The position numbers and the translations under genes are program-made. Shown in pieces: positions 36,616 through 48,986 of a stretch of 64,000 nt of DNA. Under the pieces are notes generated by a model, which saw only the letters and a list, made by a program, of their open reading frames with translations, was not told the DNA's origin and ran no database searches. Within the stretch, counting starts at the first letter, position 1, and each line of letters opens with the position of its first letter. The stretch comes from Nomia melanderi (taxonomy: Eukaryota; Arthropoda; Insecta; Hymenoptera; Halictidae), in assembly GCF_051020985.1 (NCBI RefSeq), contig NC_134999.1, forward strand, positions 8,432,001-8,496,000. Reading direction: 5' to 3'.

Positions 36616-39600
36616 TTCGTCCCTATGAGACATCGTCCTGGAATCCCATCACAGCTAAGTCAAATGGCTACCCCCGACCTTCCTGGCCATTCTGCCCAAC
36701 GGAATCGAAGTTTTGCACTTTGGAAACCTGGATTGTATAGTCTAAAGTCAATTTCGACCAAAAGTATCCCGACCTTCCGATCGGTCAGCCGGATGTAGCC
36801 TTGGTCCCTATGAGACCTCGTCCTGGAGTCCCATCACAGCTAAGTCAAAGACTCCCCCGACCTTCCTGGCAATTCCGGCCGACGGAATCCAAGTTTTCCA
36901 CTTTCGAAACCTGGTTTCTATAGTCTAAAGTCACTTTCGAGCAAAAGTATCCCGACCCCTCCACCGGTCAGCCGGATGTAGCCTTGGTCCCTATGAGACC
37001 CCTCCCTGGTGTCCAATTACTGCAAAGTCAAAGTGCTCCCCCGACCTTCCTGGCAATTCTGGCGGACGGAATCCAAGTTTTCCACTTTGGCAACCTGGTT
37101 TGTATAGTCTAAAGTCAATTTCGACCAAAAGTATCCCGATCTTCCCATCGGTCAGCCGGATGTAGCCTTCGTCCCTATGAGACATGGTCCTCGAGTCCCA
37201 TCACTGCTAAGTCAAATGGCTACCCCCGACCTTAGTGACAATTCTGCCCGACGGAATCCAAGTTTTGCACTTTGGAAACCTGGATTGTATAGTCTAAAGT
37301 CATTTTCGGCCAAAAGTATCCAGAGCTTCCCATCGGTCAGCCAGATGTAGCCTTGGTCCCTATGAGACCTCGTCCTGGACTCCCATCACAGCTAAGTCAA
37401 ATGGCTACCCCCGACCTTCCTGGCAATTCTGCCCTGACGGAATCCAAGTTTTCCACTTTGGCAACCTGGTTTCTATAGTCTAAAGTCATTTTCGACCAAA
37501 AGTATCCGGACCTTCACATCGGTCCGCCGGATGTAGCCTTGGTGCCTGTGAGATCTCGTCCTGGAGTCCCATCACTGCTAAGTCAAATGGCTACCCCCGA
37601 CCTTCCTGGTAATTCTGCCCGACGGAGCCCAAGTTTTCTACTTAGGAAACCTGGTTTGTATAGTCTAAAGTCAATTTCGACCAAAAGTATCCAGACCTTC
37701 ACATCGGTCCGCCGGATGTAGCCTTGGTGCCTGTGAGATCTCGTCCTGGAGTCCCATCACTGCTAAGTCAAATGGCTACCCCCGACCTTCCTGGTAATTC
37801 TGCCCGACGGAGCCCAAGTTTTCTACTTAGGAAACCTGGTTTGTATAGTCAAAAGTCAATTTCGGCCAAAAGTATCCCGAACTTCCCACGGGTCAGCCGG
37901 ATGTAGGCTTCGTCCCTATGAGACATCGTCGTGGAGTCCCATCACTGCTAAGTCAAATGGCTACCCCTGACATTCCTGGCTACTCTGCCCGACGGAATCC
38001 AAGATTCCACTTTGAAAACCTGATTTCTATAGTCTAAAGTCAATTTCGACCAAAAGTATTCCGACCTTCCCATCGGTCAGCCGGATGTAGCCTTGGTCCC
38101 TATGAGACCTCGACCTGGTGTCCAATCACTGCTAAGTCAAATGGCTACCCCCGACCTTCCTGGCAATTCTGCCCGACGGAATCCAAGTTTTGTACTTTGG
38201 AAACCTGGACGGTATTGTCTAAAGTCAATTTCGACCAAAAGTAACCCGACCTTCTCATCGGTCAGCCGGATGTAGCCTTGTTCCTATGAGACCTCGTCCT
38301 GGAGTCCCATCACTGCTAAGTCAAATGACTACCCCCGACCTTCCTGGCAATTCTGCCCGACGGAATCCAAGTTTTGTACTTTGGAAACCTGGACTGTATT
38401 GTCTAAAGTCAATTTCGACCAAAAGTATCCCGACCGTCCCATCGGTCAGCCGGATGTAGTCTTCGTCCCTATGAGACATCGTCCTATAGTCCCATCACTG
38501 CTAAGTCAAATAGCTACCCCCGACCTTCCTTGCAATTCTGCCCAACGGAATCCAAGTTTTGCACTTTGGAAACCTGGATTGTATAGTCAAAAGTCAATTT
38601 CGACCTAAAGTATCCCGACCCTCCCATCGGTCAGCCGGATGTAGCCTTGGTCCCTATGAGACCTCGCCCTGGTGTCCAATCACTGCTAAGTCAAATAGCT
38701 ACCCCCGACCTTCCTGGCAATTCTGCCCGACGGAATCCAAGTTTCTCACTTTGGAAACCTGGATTGTTTAGTCTAAAGTCAATTTCGACCAAAAGTATCC
38801 CGACCCTCCCATCGGTCAGCCGGATGTAGCCTTGGTCCCTATGAGACCTCTCCCTGGAGTCCAATCACTGCTAAGTCGAATGGCTACCCCCGACCTTCCT
38901 GGCAATTCTGCCCGACGGAATCCAAGTTTCTCACTTTGGAAACCTGGATTGTATAGTCTAAAGTCAATTTCGACCAAAAGTATCCCGACCTTCCCATCGG
39001 TCAGCCGGATGTAGCCTTCGTCCCTATGAGACATCGTCCTGGAATCCCATCACAGCTAAGTCAAATGGCTACCCCCGACCTTCCTGGCCATTCTGCCCAA
39101 CGGAATCGAAGTTTTGCACTTTGGAAACCTGGATTGTATAGTCTAAAGTCATTTTCGGCCAAAAGTATCCAGAGCTTCCCATCGGTCAGCCAGATGTAGC
39201 CTTGGTCCCTATGAGACCTCGTCCTGGACTCCCATCACAGCTAAGTCAAATGGCTACCCCCGACCTTCCTGGCAATTCTGCCCTGACGGAATGCAAGTTT
39301 TGCAATTTGGAAACCTGGACTGTATAGTCGAAAGTCATTTTCGACCAAAAGTATCCCGACCTTCCCATCGGTCAGCCGGATGTAGCCTTGGTCCCTATGA
39401 GACCTCTCCCTGGTGTCCAATCACCGCTAAATCAAATGGCTTCCCCCGACCTTCCTGGCAATTTTGGCCGACGGAATCCAAGTTTTCCACTTTGGCAACC
39501 TGGTTTCTATAGTCTAAAGTCATTTTCGACCAAAAGTATCCAGACCTTCACATCGGTCCGCCGGATGTAGCCTTGGTGCCTGTGAGATCTCGTCCTGGAG

Positions 39601-39926
39601 TCCCATCACTGCTAAGTCAAATGGCTACCCCCGACCTTCCTGGTAATTCTGCCCGACGGAGCCCAAGTTTTCTACTTAGGAAACCTGGTTTGTATAGACT
39701 AAAGTCAATTTCGGCCAAAAGTATCCCGAACTTCCCACGGGTCAGCCGGATGTAGGCTTCGTCCCTATGAGACATCGTCGTGGAGTCCCATCACTGCTAA
39801 GGAAAGTGACTACCCCCGACCTTCCTGGCAATTCTGGCCGACGGAATCCAAGTCTTCCACTTTGGAAACCTGGTTTGTATAGTCAAAAGTCAATATCGAC
39901 CAAAAGTATCCCGACCTTCCCATCGT
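35631..39926 (+). repeat. Block of about 4.3 kb, copy 1 (partner at 40714)
   Basis: This matches 40714-45008. The offset is 5,083 bp at the left (35691/40774), 5,268 bp after the second copy gains one A monomer (36431/41699), and 5,083 bp again after 37724/42807, where the first copy has an extra tandem unit (37539 and 37724). It is about 5,082 bp near the right end (39388/44470). About 38880-39380 differs in monomer identity from 43960-44470 although the length is nearly kept. Confidence 0.86.
37539..37908 (+). repeat. Adjacent twin monomers present only in copy 1
   Basis: The units at 37539 and 37724 are almost identical (GGTGCCTGTGAGATC, TTTTCTACTTAGG, CATCGGTCCGCCGG). The partner block has a single unit at 42807. 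Either a one-monomer gain here or a one-monomer loss there explains the 185-bp offset change. Confidence 0.85.
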
Positions 39927-40713
39927 TCAGCCGGATGAAGCCTTGGTCCCTATGAGACCTCGTCCTGGAGTCCCATCACAGCTATGTCAAATGGCTCCCC
40001 CGACCTTCCTGGCAATTCCGGCCGACGGAATCCAAGTTTTTCACTTTGGAAACCTGGTTTGTATAGTCTAAAGTCATTTTCGACCAAAAGTATCCCGACC
40101 TTCCCATCGCTCAGCCGGATGTAGCCTTGGAACCTATGAGACCTCTTCCTGGAGTACCATCACTGCTCATTCAAGTGACTACCCCCGACCGTCCTGGCAA
40201 TTCTGCCAGACGGAGTCCAAGTTTTCCACTTTGGCAACCTGGTTTGTATAGTCTAAAGTCGATTTGGACGAAAAGTATCCCGACCTTCCCATCGGTCTGC
40301 CGGATGTAGCCTCCGTCCCTATGAGACATGGTCCTGGAGTCCCATCAATGCTAAGTCAAATGGCTACCCCCGACCTTCCCATCGGTCTGCCGGATGTAGC
40401 CTCCGTCCCTATGAGACATGGTCCTGGAGTCCCATCAATGCTAAGTCAAATGGCAGCTACCCCCGACATTCCTGGCTACTCTGCCCGACGGAATCCAAGA
40501 TTCCACTTTGAAAACCTGATTTCTATAGTCTAAAGTCAATTTCGACCAAAAGTATTCCGACCTTCCCATCGGTCAGCCGGATGTAGCCCTGGTCCCTATG
40601 AGACCTCGACCTGGGGTCCAATCACTGCTAAGTCAAATGGCTACCCCCGACCTTCCTGGCCATTCTGCCCGACGGAATCCAAGTTTTGTACTTTGGAAAC
40701 CTGGACGGTATTG
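39927..40713 (+). repeat. Linker between the 4.3-kb copies, related to 48.1-48.9 kb
   Basis: About 39800-40230 matches 48024-48460 (offset 8,224 bp; CTTCCTGGAGTACC, CTCATTCAAGTGAC), and 40452-40713 matches 48586-48850 (offset 8,134 bp; GGCAGCTACCCCC, GGCTACTCTG, AAGATTCCAC). The two offsets differ by 90 bp, the length of the half-monomer duplication that lies between them here and is missing there. Confidence 0.83.
40281..40453 (+). repeat. Half-monomer (90 bp) tandem duplication
   Basis: The stretch beginning CGACCTTCCC at 40281 starts again at 40371, exactly 90 bp later, and stays identical to about 40453. It carries private bases in both copies (GGTCTGCC, CCTCCGTCCC, GACATGG, CATCAATGC). 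The join uses the second CCCGACCTTCC of the monomer in place of the first, so only one half of the monomer was duplicated. This is the one clear break in the 185-bp rhythm that I found. Confidence 0.92.
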
Positions 40714-43700
40714 TCTAAAGTCAATTTCGACCAAAAGTATCCCGAACTTCCCATCGGTCAGCCGGATGTAGCCTTGGAACCTATGAGACCTCGTCCTGGA
40801 GTCCCGTCACTGCTAACTCAAATGACTACCCCCGACCTTCATGGCAATTCTGCCCGACGGAATCCAAGTTTTCCACTTTGGAATCCTGGATTGTATAGTC
40901 TAAAGTCAATTTCGACCAAAAGTATCCCGACCCTCCCATCGGTCAGCCGGATGTAGCCTTGGTCCCTATGAGACCTCTCCCTGGTGTCCAATCACTGCTA
41001 AGTCGAATGGCTACCCCCGACCTTCCTGGTAATTCTGCCCGACGGAGCCCAAGTTTTCTACTTAGGAAACCTGGTTTGTATAGTCTAAAGTCAATTTCGA
41101 CCAAAAGTATCCCGACCCTCCCATCGGTCAGCCGGATGTAGCCTTGGTCCCTATGAGACCTTTCCCTGGAGTCCAATCACTGCTAAGTCGAATGGCTACC
41201 CCCGACCTTCCTGGTAATTCTGCCCGACGGAGCCCAAGTTTTCTACTTAGGAAACCTGGTTTGTATAGTCTAAAGTCAATTTCGACCAAAAGTATCCCGA
41301 ACTTCCCACGGGTCAGCCGGATGTAGGCTTCGTCCCTATGAGACATCCTCGTGGAGTCCCATCACTGCTGAGTCAAATGGCTACCCCCGACCTTCCTGGC
41401 AATTCTGCCCGACGGAATCCAAGTTTTGCACTTTGGGAACCTGGATTGTATAGTCTAAAGTCAATTTCGACCAAAAGTATCCCGACCGTCCCATCGGTCA
41501 GCCGGATGTAGTCTTCGTCCCTATGAGACATCGTCCTATAGTCCCATCACTGCTAAGTCAAATAGCTACCCCCGACCTTCCTTGCAATTCTGCCCAACGG
41601 AATCCAAGTTTTGCACTTTGAAAACCTGGATTGTATAGTCAAAAGTCAATTTCGACCAAAAGTATCCCGACCCTCCCATCGGTCAGCCGGATGTAGCCTT
41701 GGTCCCTATGAGACCTCGCCCTGGTGTCCAATCACTGCTAAGTCAAATAGCTACCCCCGACCTTCCTGGCAATTCTGCCCGACGGAATCCAAGTTTCTCA
41801 CTTTGGAAACCTGGATTGTATAGTCTAAAGTCAATTTCGACCAAAAGTATCCCGACCTTCCCATCGGTCAGCCGGATGTAGCCTTCGTCCCTATGAGACA
41901 TCGTCCTGGAATCCCATCACAGCTAAGTCAAATGGCTACCCCCGACCTTCCTGGCCATTCTGCCCAACGGAATCGAAGTTTTGCACTTTGGAAACCTGGA
42001 TTGTATAGTCTAAAGTCAATTTCGACCAAAAGTATCCCGACCTTCCCATCGGTCAGCCGGATGTAGCCTTGGTCCCTATGAGACCTCGTCCTGGAGTCCC
42101 ATCACAGCTAAGTCAAAGACTCCCCCGACCTTCCTGGCAATTCCGGCCGACGGAATCCAAGTTTTCCACTTTCGAAACCTGGTTTCTATAGTCTAAAGTC
42201 ACTTTCGAGCAAAATTATCCCGACCCCTCCACCGGTCAGCCGGATGTAGCCTTGGTCCCTATGAGACCCCTCCCTGGTGTCCAATTACTGCAAAGTCAAA
42301 GTGCTCCCCCGACCTTCCTGGCAATTCTGGCGGACGGAATCCAAGTTTTCCACTTTGGCAACCTGGTTTGTATAGTCTAAAGTCAATTTCGACCAAAAGT
42401 ATCCCGATCTTCCCATCGGTCAGCCGGATGTAGCCTTCGTCCCTATGAGACATGGTCCTCGAGTCCCATCACTGCTAAGTCAAATGGCTACCCCCGACCT
42501 TAGTGACAATTCTGCCCGACGGAATCCAAGTTTTGCACTTTGGAAACCTGGATTGTATATTCTAAAGTCATTTTCGGCCAAAAGTATCCAGAGCTTCCCA
42601 TCGGTCAGCCAGATGTAGCCTTGGTCCCTATGAGACCTCGTCCTGGACTCCCATCACAGCTAAGTCAAATGGCTACCCCCGACCTTCCTGGCAATTCTGC
42701 CCTGACGGAATCCAAGTTTTCCACTTTGGCAACCTGGTTTCTATAGTCTAAAGTCATTTTCGACCAAAAGTATCCAGACCTTCACATCGGTCCGCCGGAT
42801 GTAGCCTTGGTGCCTGTGAGATCTCGTCCTGGAGTCCCATCACTGCTAAGTCAAATGGCTACCCCCGACCTTCCTGGTAATTCTGCCCGACGGAGCCCAA
42901 GTTTTCTACTTAGGAAACCTGGTTTGTATAGTCAAAAGTCAATTTCGGCCAAAAGTATCCCGAACTTCCCACGGGTCAGCCGGATGTAGGCTTCGTCCCT
43001 ATGAGACATCGTCGTGGAGTCCCATCACTGCTAAGTCAAATGGCTACCCCTGACATTCCTGGCTACTCTGCCCGACGGAATCCAAGATTCCACTTTGAAA
43101 ACCTGATTTCTATAGTCTAAAGTCAATTTCGACCAAAAGTATTCCGACCTTCCCATCGGTCAGCCGGATGTAGCCTTGGTCCCTATGAGACCTCGACCTG
43201 GTGTCCAATCACTGCTAAGTCAAATGGCTACCCCCGACCTTCCTGGCAATTCTGCCCGACGGAATCCAAGTTTTGTACTTTGGAAACCTGGACGGTATTG
43301 TCTAAAGTCAATTTCGACCAAAAGTAACCCGACCTTCTCATCGGTCAGCCGGATGTAGCCTTGTTCCTATGAGACCTCGTCCTGGAGTCCCATCACTGCT
43401 AAGTCAAATGACTACCCCCGACCTTCCTGGCAATTCTGCCCGACGGAATCCAAGTTTTGTACTTTGGAAACCTGGACTGTATTGTCTAAAGTCAATTTCG
43501 ACCAAAAGTATCCCGACCGTCCCATCGGTCAGCCGGATGTAGTCTTCGTCCCTATGAGACATCGTCCTATAGTCCCATCACTGCTAAGTCAAATAGCTAC
43601 CCCCGACCTTCCTTGCAATTCTGCCCAACGGAATCCAAGTTTTGCACTTTGGAAACCTGGATTGTATAGTCAAAAGTCAATTTCGACCAAAAGTATCCCG

Positions 43701-45008
43701 AACCTCCCATCGGTCAGCCGGATGTAGCCTTGGTCCCTATGAGACCTCGCCCTGGTGTCCAATCACTGCTAAGTCAAATAGCTACCCCCGACCTTCCTGG
43801 CAATTCTGCCCGACGGAATCCAAGTTTCTCACTTTGGAAACCTGGATTGTTTAGTCTAAAGTCAATTTCGTCCAAAAGTATCCCGACCCTCCCATCGGTC
43901 AGCCGGATGTAGCCTTGGTCCCTATGAGACCTCTCCCTGGAGTCCAATCACTGCTAAGTCGAATGGCTACCCCCGACCTTCCTGGTAATTCTGCCCGACG
44001 GAGCCCAAGTTTTCTACTTAGGAAACCTGGTTTGTATAGTCTAAAGTCAATTTCGACCAAAAGTATCCCGAACTTCCCACGGGTCAGCCGGATGTAGGCT
44101 TCGTCCCTATGAGACATCCTCGTGGAGTCCCATCACTGCTGAGTCAAATGGCTACCCCCGACCTTCCTGGCAATTCTGCCCGACGGAATCCAAGTTTTGC
44201 ACTTTGGAAACCTGGATTGTATAGTCAAAAGTCAATTTCGACCAAAAGTATCCCGACCCTCCTATCGGTCAGCCGGATGTAGCCTTGGTCCCTATGAGAC
44301 CTCGCCCTGGTGTCCAATCACTGCTAAGTCAAATAGCTACCCCCGACCTTCCTGGCAATTCTGCCCGACGGAATCCAAGTTTCTCACTTTGGAAACCTGG
44401 ATTGTATAGTCTAAAGTCAATTTCGACCAAAAGTATCCCGACCTTCCCATCGGTCAGCCGGATGTAGCCTTGGTCCCTATGAGACCTCTCCCTGGTGTCC
44501 AATCACCGCTAAATCAAATGGCTTCCCCCGACCTTCCTGGCAATTTTGGCCGACGGAATCCAAGTTTTCCACTTTGGCAACCTGGTTTCTATAGTCTAAA
44601 GTCATTTTCGACCAAAAGTATCCAGACCTTCACATCGGTCCGCCGGATGTAGCCTTGGTGCCTGTGAGATCTCGTCCTGGAGTCCCATCACTGCTAAGTC
44701 AAATGGCTACCCCCGACCTTCCTGGTAATTCTGCCCGACGGAGCCCAAGTTTTCTACTTAGGAAACCTGGTTTGTATAGACTAAAGTCAATTTCGGCCAA
44801 AAGTATCCCGAACTTCCCACGGGTCAGCCGGATGTAGGCTTCGTCCCTATGAGACATCGTCGTGGAGTCCCATCACTGCTAAGGAAAGTGACTACCCCCG
44901 ACCTTCCTGGCAATTCTGGCCGACGGAATCCAAGTCTTCCACTTTGGAAACCTGGTTTGTATAGTCAAAAGTCAATATCGACCAAAAGTATCCCGACCTT
45001 CCCATCGG
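40714..45008 (+). repeat. Block of about 4.3 kb, copy 2 (partner at 35631)
   Basis: In the letters used at 33-36 kb the start reads D (40774), A (40959), A (41144), E, F, G (41699). Later F, G, A, E and G types return at about 43545, 43730, 43915, 44100 and 44285. The right end diverges from copy 1 at CATCGGTC (45000) against CATCGTTC (39923). Few point differences from copy 1 were noticed, for example CTTTGGGAACC near 41432. Confidence 0.86.
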
Positions 45009-46278
45009 TCAGCCGGATGTAGCCCTGGAACCTATGAGACCTCGTCCTGGAGTCCCATCACTGCTAAGTCAAGTGACTGCCCCCGACAGTCCTGGCAATT
45101 CTGCCCGACGGAATCCACGGTTTGAACTTTGGAAACCTGGACTGTATAGTCTAAAGTCAATTTCGACCAAAAGTATCCCGACCTTCCCATCGGTCAGCCG
45201 GATGTAGCCTTGGTCCCTATGAGACCTCGCCCTGGTGTCCAATCACTGCTAAGTCAAATGGCTACCCACGACCTTCCTGGCAATTCTGCCCTACGGAATC
45301 CAAGTTATGCACTTTGGAAACCTGGTTTGAATAGTCTAAAGTCAATTTCGACCAAAAGTATCCCGACCCTCCCATCGGACAGGCGGATGTAGCCTTGGAA
45401 CCTATGAGACCTCGTCCTGGAGTCCCATTACTGCTAAGTCAAATGACTACACCCGACCTTCCTGGCAATTCTGCCCCGACGGAATGCAAGTTTTGCACAT
45501 TGGAAACCAGGATTGTATAGTCTAAAGTCAATTTCGACGAAAAGTATCCCGACCTTCCCATCGGTCAGCCGGATGTAGCCTTGGTCCCTATGAGACCTCG
45601 CCCTGCAGTCCCATCACAGCTGAGTCAAACGGCTCCCCCGACCTTCCTGGCAATTCTGGCCGGCGGAATACAAGTTTTCCACTTTGGAAACCTGGTTTGT
45701 ATGGCCTAAAGTCATTTTCGACCAAAAGTATCCAGACCTTCCCATCGGTCTGCCGGATGTAGCCTTGGTCTCTATGAGATCTCGTCCTGTAGTCCCATCA
45801 CAGCTAAGTCAAATGGCTACCCCCGACCTTCCTGGCAATTCTGCCCGACGGAATCCAAGTTTTCCACTTTGTAATCCTGGTTTGGATAGTCTAAAGTCAA
45901 TTTCGACTAAAAGTATCCCGAACTACACATCGGTCAGCCGGATGTAGCCTCGGAACCTGAGACTTCGTCCTGGAGTCCCGTCACTGCTTAGTCAAATGAC
46001 TACCCCCGACATCCCTGCCAATTCTGCCCGACGGAGTCCAAGTTTTCCACTTTGTAAACCTGGTTTGTATAGTCTAAAGTCAATTTCGACAAAAAGTATC
46101 CCGACCTTCCCATCGGTCAGCCGGATGTAGCCTTGGAACCTATGAGACCTGGTCCTGGAGTCCCATCACTGCTAAGTCAAATTGCTACCCCCGACCATCC
46201 TGGCAATTCTGCCCGACGGAATCCAAGTTTTCCACTTTGGAAACCTGGTTTGTATAGTCTAAAGTCTATTTCGACTAA
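45009..46278 (+). repeat. Block of about 1.27 kb, founder-like copy (five copies in the window)
   Basis: This matches 49631-50900 at an offset of 4,622 bp, and further copies near 52034, 57946 and 60349. Markers are GACAGTCC with CCACGGTTTGAAC, CCCTACGG with AAGTTATGC, CATCGGACAGGCGG, CCCCGACGGAATGC, CCCTGCAGTCCC and GTCTATTTCGACTAAAAG. It differs from the other four at some sites, for example GACTGCCCCCG near 45077, where they have GACTACCCCCG. Confidence 0.87.
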
Positions 46279-47054
46279 AAGTATCCCGACCCTCCCATCG
46301 GTCAGCCGGATGTAGCCTTGGTCCCTATGAGACCTCGCCCTGGTGTCCAATCACTGCTAAGTCAAATAGCTACCCCCGACCTTCCTGGCAATTCTGCCCG
46401 ACGGAATCCAAGTTTCTCACTTTGGAAACCTGGATTGTATAGTCTAAAGTCAATTTCGACCAAAAGTATCCCGACCTTCCCATCGGTCAGCCGGATGTAG
46501 CCTTCGTCCCTATGAGACATCGTCCTGGAATCCCATCACAGCTAAGTCAAATGGCTACCCCCGACCTTCCTGGCCATTCTGCCCAACGGAATCGAAGTTT
46601 TGCACTTTGGAAACCTGGATTGTATAGTCTAAAGTCAATTTCGACCAAAAGTATCCGGACCTTCCCATCGGTCAGCCGGATGTAGCCTTGGTCCCTATGA
46701 GACCTCGTCCTGGAGTCCCATCACAGCTAAGTCAAAGACTCCCCCGACCTTCCTGGCAATTCCGGCCGACGGAATCCAAGTTTTCCACTTTCGAAACCTG
46801 GTTTCTATAGTCTAAAGTCACTTTCGAGCAAAAGTATCCCGACCCTTCCACCGGTCAGCCGGATGTAGCCTTGGTCCCTATGAGACCCCTCCCTGGTGTC
46901 CAATTACTGCAAAGTCAAAGGGCTCCCCCGACCTTCCTGGCAATTCTGGCGGACGGAATCCATGTTTTCCACTTTGGCAACCTGGTTTGTATAGTCTAAA
47001 GTCAATTTCGACCAAAAGTATCCCGATCTTCCCATCGGTCAGCCGGATGTAGCC
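46279..47054 (+). repeat. 776-bp block shared with 36392 and 41660
   Basis: This matches 41660-42435 (offset 4,619 bp) and 36392-37167, and is repeated at 54594-55369. Markers are CAAATAGC with AAGTTTCTCAC, GGCCATTCTGCCCAACGG, AAAGACTCCCCC, TTTCGAGCAAAAG and CCACCGGTC. It shows that the 8.3-kb segment was assembled from blocks already present to its left. Confidence 0.87.
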
Positions 47055-47652
47055 TTGGTCCCTATGAGACCTCGTCCTGGACTCCCATCACAGCTAAGTC
47101 AAATGGCTACCCCCGACCTTCCTGGCAATTCTGCCCTGACGGAATGCAAGTTTTGCACTTTGGAAACCTGGACTGTATAGTCGAAAGTCATTTTCGACCA
47201 AAAGTATCCCGACCTTCCCATCGGTCAGCCGGATGTAGCCTTGGTCCCTATGAGACCTCTCCCTGGTGTCCAATCACCGCTAAATCAAATGGCTTCCCCC
47301 GACCTTCCTGGCAATTTTGGCCGACGGAATCCAAGTTTTCCACTTTGGCAACCTGGTTTCTATAGTCTAAAGTCATTTTCGACCAAAAGTATCCAGACCT
47401 TCACATCGGTCCGCCGGATGTAGCCTTGGTGCCTGTGAGATCTCGTCCTGGAGTCCCATCACTGCTAAGTCAAATGGCTACCCCCGACCTTCCTGGTAAT
47501 TCTGCCCGACGGAGCCCAAGTTTTCTACTTAGGAAACCTGGTTTGTATAGTCTAAAGTCAATTTCGGCCAAAAGTATCCCGAACTTCCCACGGGTCAGCC
47601 GGATGTAGGCTTCGTCCCTATTAGACATCGTCGTGGAGTCCCATCACTGCTA
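47046..47652 (+). repeat. 607-bp block shared with 39193
   Basis: This matches 39193-39799 at an offset of 7,853 bp and is repeated at 55361-55967. The start of the same block returns at about 63680-64000. It carries CCCTGACGGAATGCAAG, AATTTTGGCC, CATCGGTCCGCCGG and GGTGCCTGTGAG. One difference is TATTAGAC near 47620 against TATGAGAC near 39767. Confidence 0.86.
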
Positions 47653-48986
47653 AGTCAAATGGCTACCCCCGACCTTCCTGGCAATTCTGCCCTGACGGAA
47701 TGCAAGTTTTGCACTTTGGAAACCTGGATTGTATAGTCGAAAGTCATTTTCGACCAAAAGTATCCCGACCTTCCCATCGGTCGGCCGGATGTAGCCTTGG
47801 AACCTATGAGACCTCGTCCTGGAGTCCCATCACTGCTAAGGAAAGTGACTACCCCCGACCTTCCTGGCAATTCTGGCCGACCGAATCCAAGTCTTCCACT
47901 TTGGAAACCTGGTTTGTATAGTCAAAAGTCAATTTCGACCAAAAGTATCCCGACCTTCCCATCGTTCAGCCGGATGTAGCCTTGGAACCTATGAGACCTC
48001 GTCCTGGAGTCCCATCACTGCTAAGGAAAGTGACTACCCCCGACCTTCCTGGCAATTCTGGCCGACGGAATCCAAGTCTTCCACTTTGGAAACCTGGTTT
48101 GTATAGTCAAAAGTCAATTTCGACCAAAAGTATCCCGACCTTCCCATCGTTCAGCCGGATGAAGCCTTGGTCCCTATGAGACCTCGTCCTGGAGTCCCAT
48201 CACAGCTAAGTCAAATGGCTCCCCCGACCTTCCTGGCAATTCCGGCCGAAGGAATCCAAGTTTTTCACTTTGGAAACCTGGTTTGTATAGTCTAAAGTCA
48301 TTTTCGACCAAAAGTATCCCGACCTTCCCATCGCTCAGCCGGATGTAGCCTTGGAACCTATGAGACCTCTTCCTGGAGTACCATCACTGCTCATTCAAGT
48401 GACTACCCCCGACCTTCCTGGCAATTCTGCCCGACGGAGTCCAAGTTTTCCACTTTGGGAACCTGGATTGTATAGTCTAAAGTCTATTTCGACTAAAAGT
48501 ATCCCGACCATCCCATCGGTCAGCCGGATGTAGCCTTGGTCCCTATGAGACCTCGTCCAGGAGTCCCATCACAGCTATGTCAAATGGCAGCTACCCCCGA
48601 CATTCCTGGCTACTCTGCCCGACGGAATCCAAGATTCCACTTTGAAAACCTGATTTCTGTAGTCTAAAGTCAATTTCGACCAAAAGTATTCCGACCTTCC
48701 CATCGGTCAGCCGGATGTAGCCTTGGTCCCTATGAGACCTCGACCTGGTGTCCAATCACTGCTAAGTCAAATGGCTACCCCCGACCTTCCTGGCAATTCT
48801 GCCCGACGGAATCCAAGTTTTGTACTTTGGAAACCTGGACGGTATTGTCTAAAGTCAATTTCGACCAAAAGTAACCCGACCTTCTCATCGGTCAGCCGGA
48901 TGTAGCCTTGTTCCTATGAGACCTCGTCCTGGAGTCCCATCACTGCTAAGTCAAATGACTACCCCCGACCTTCCTGGCAATTCTGC

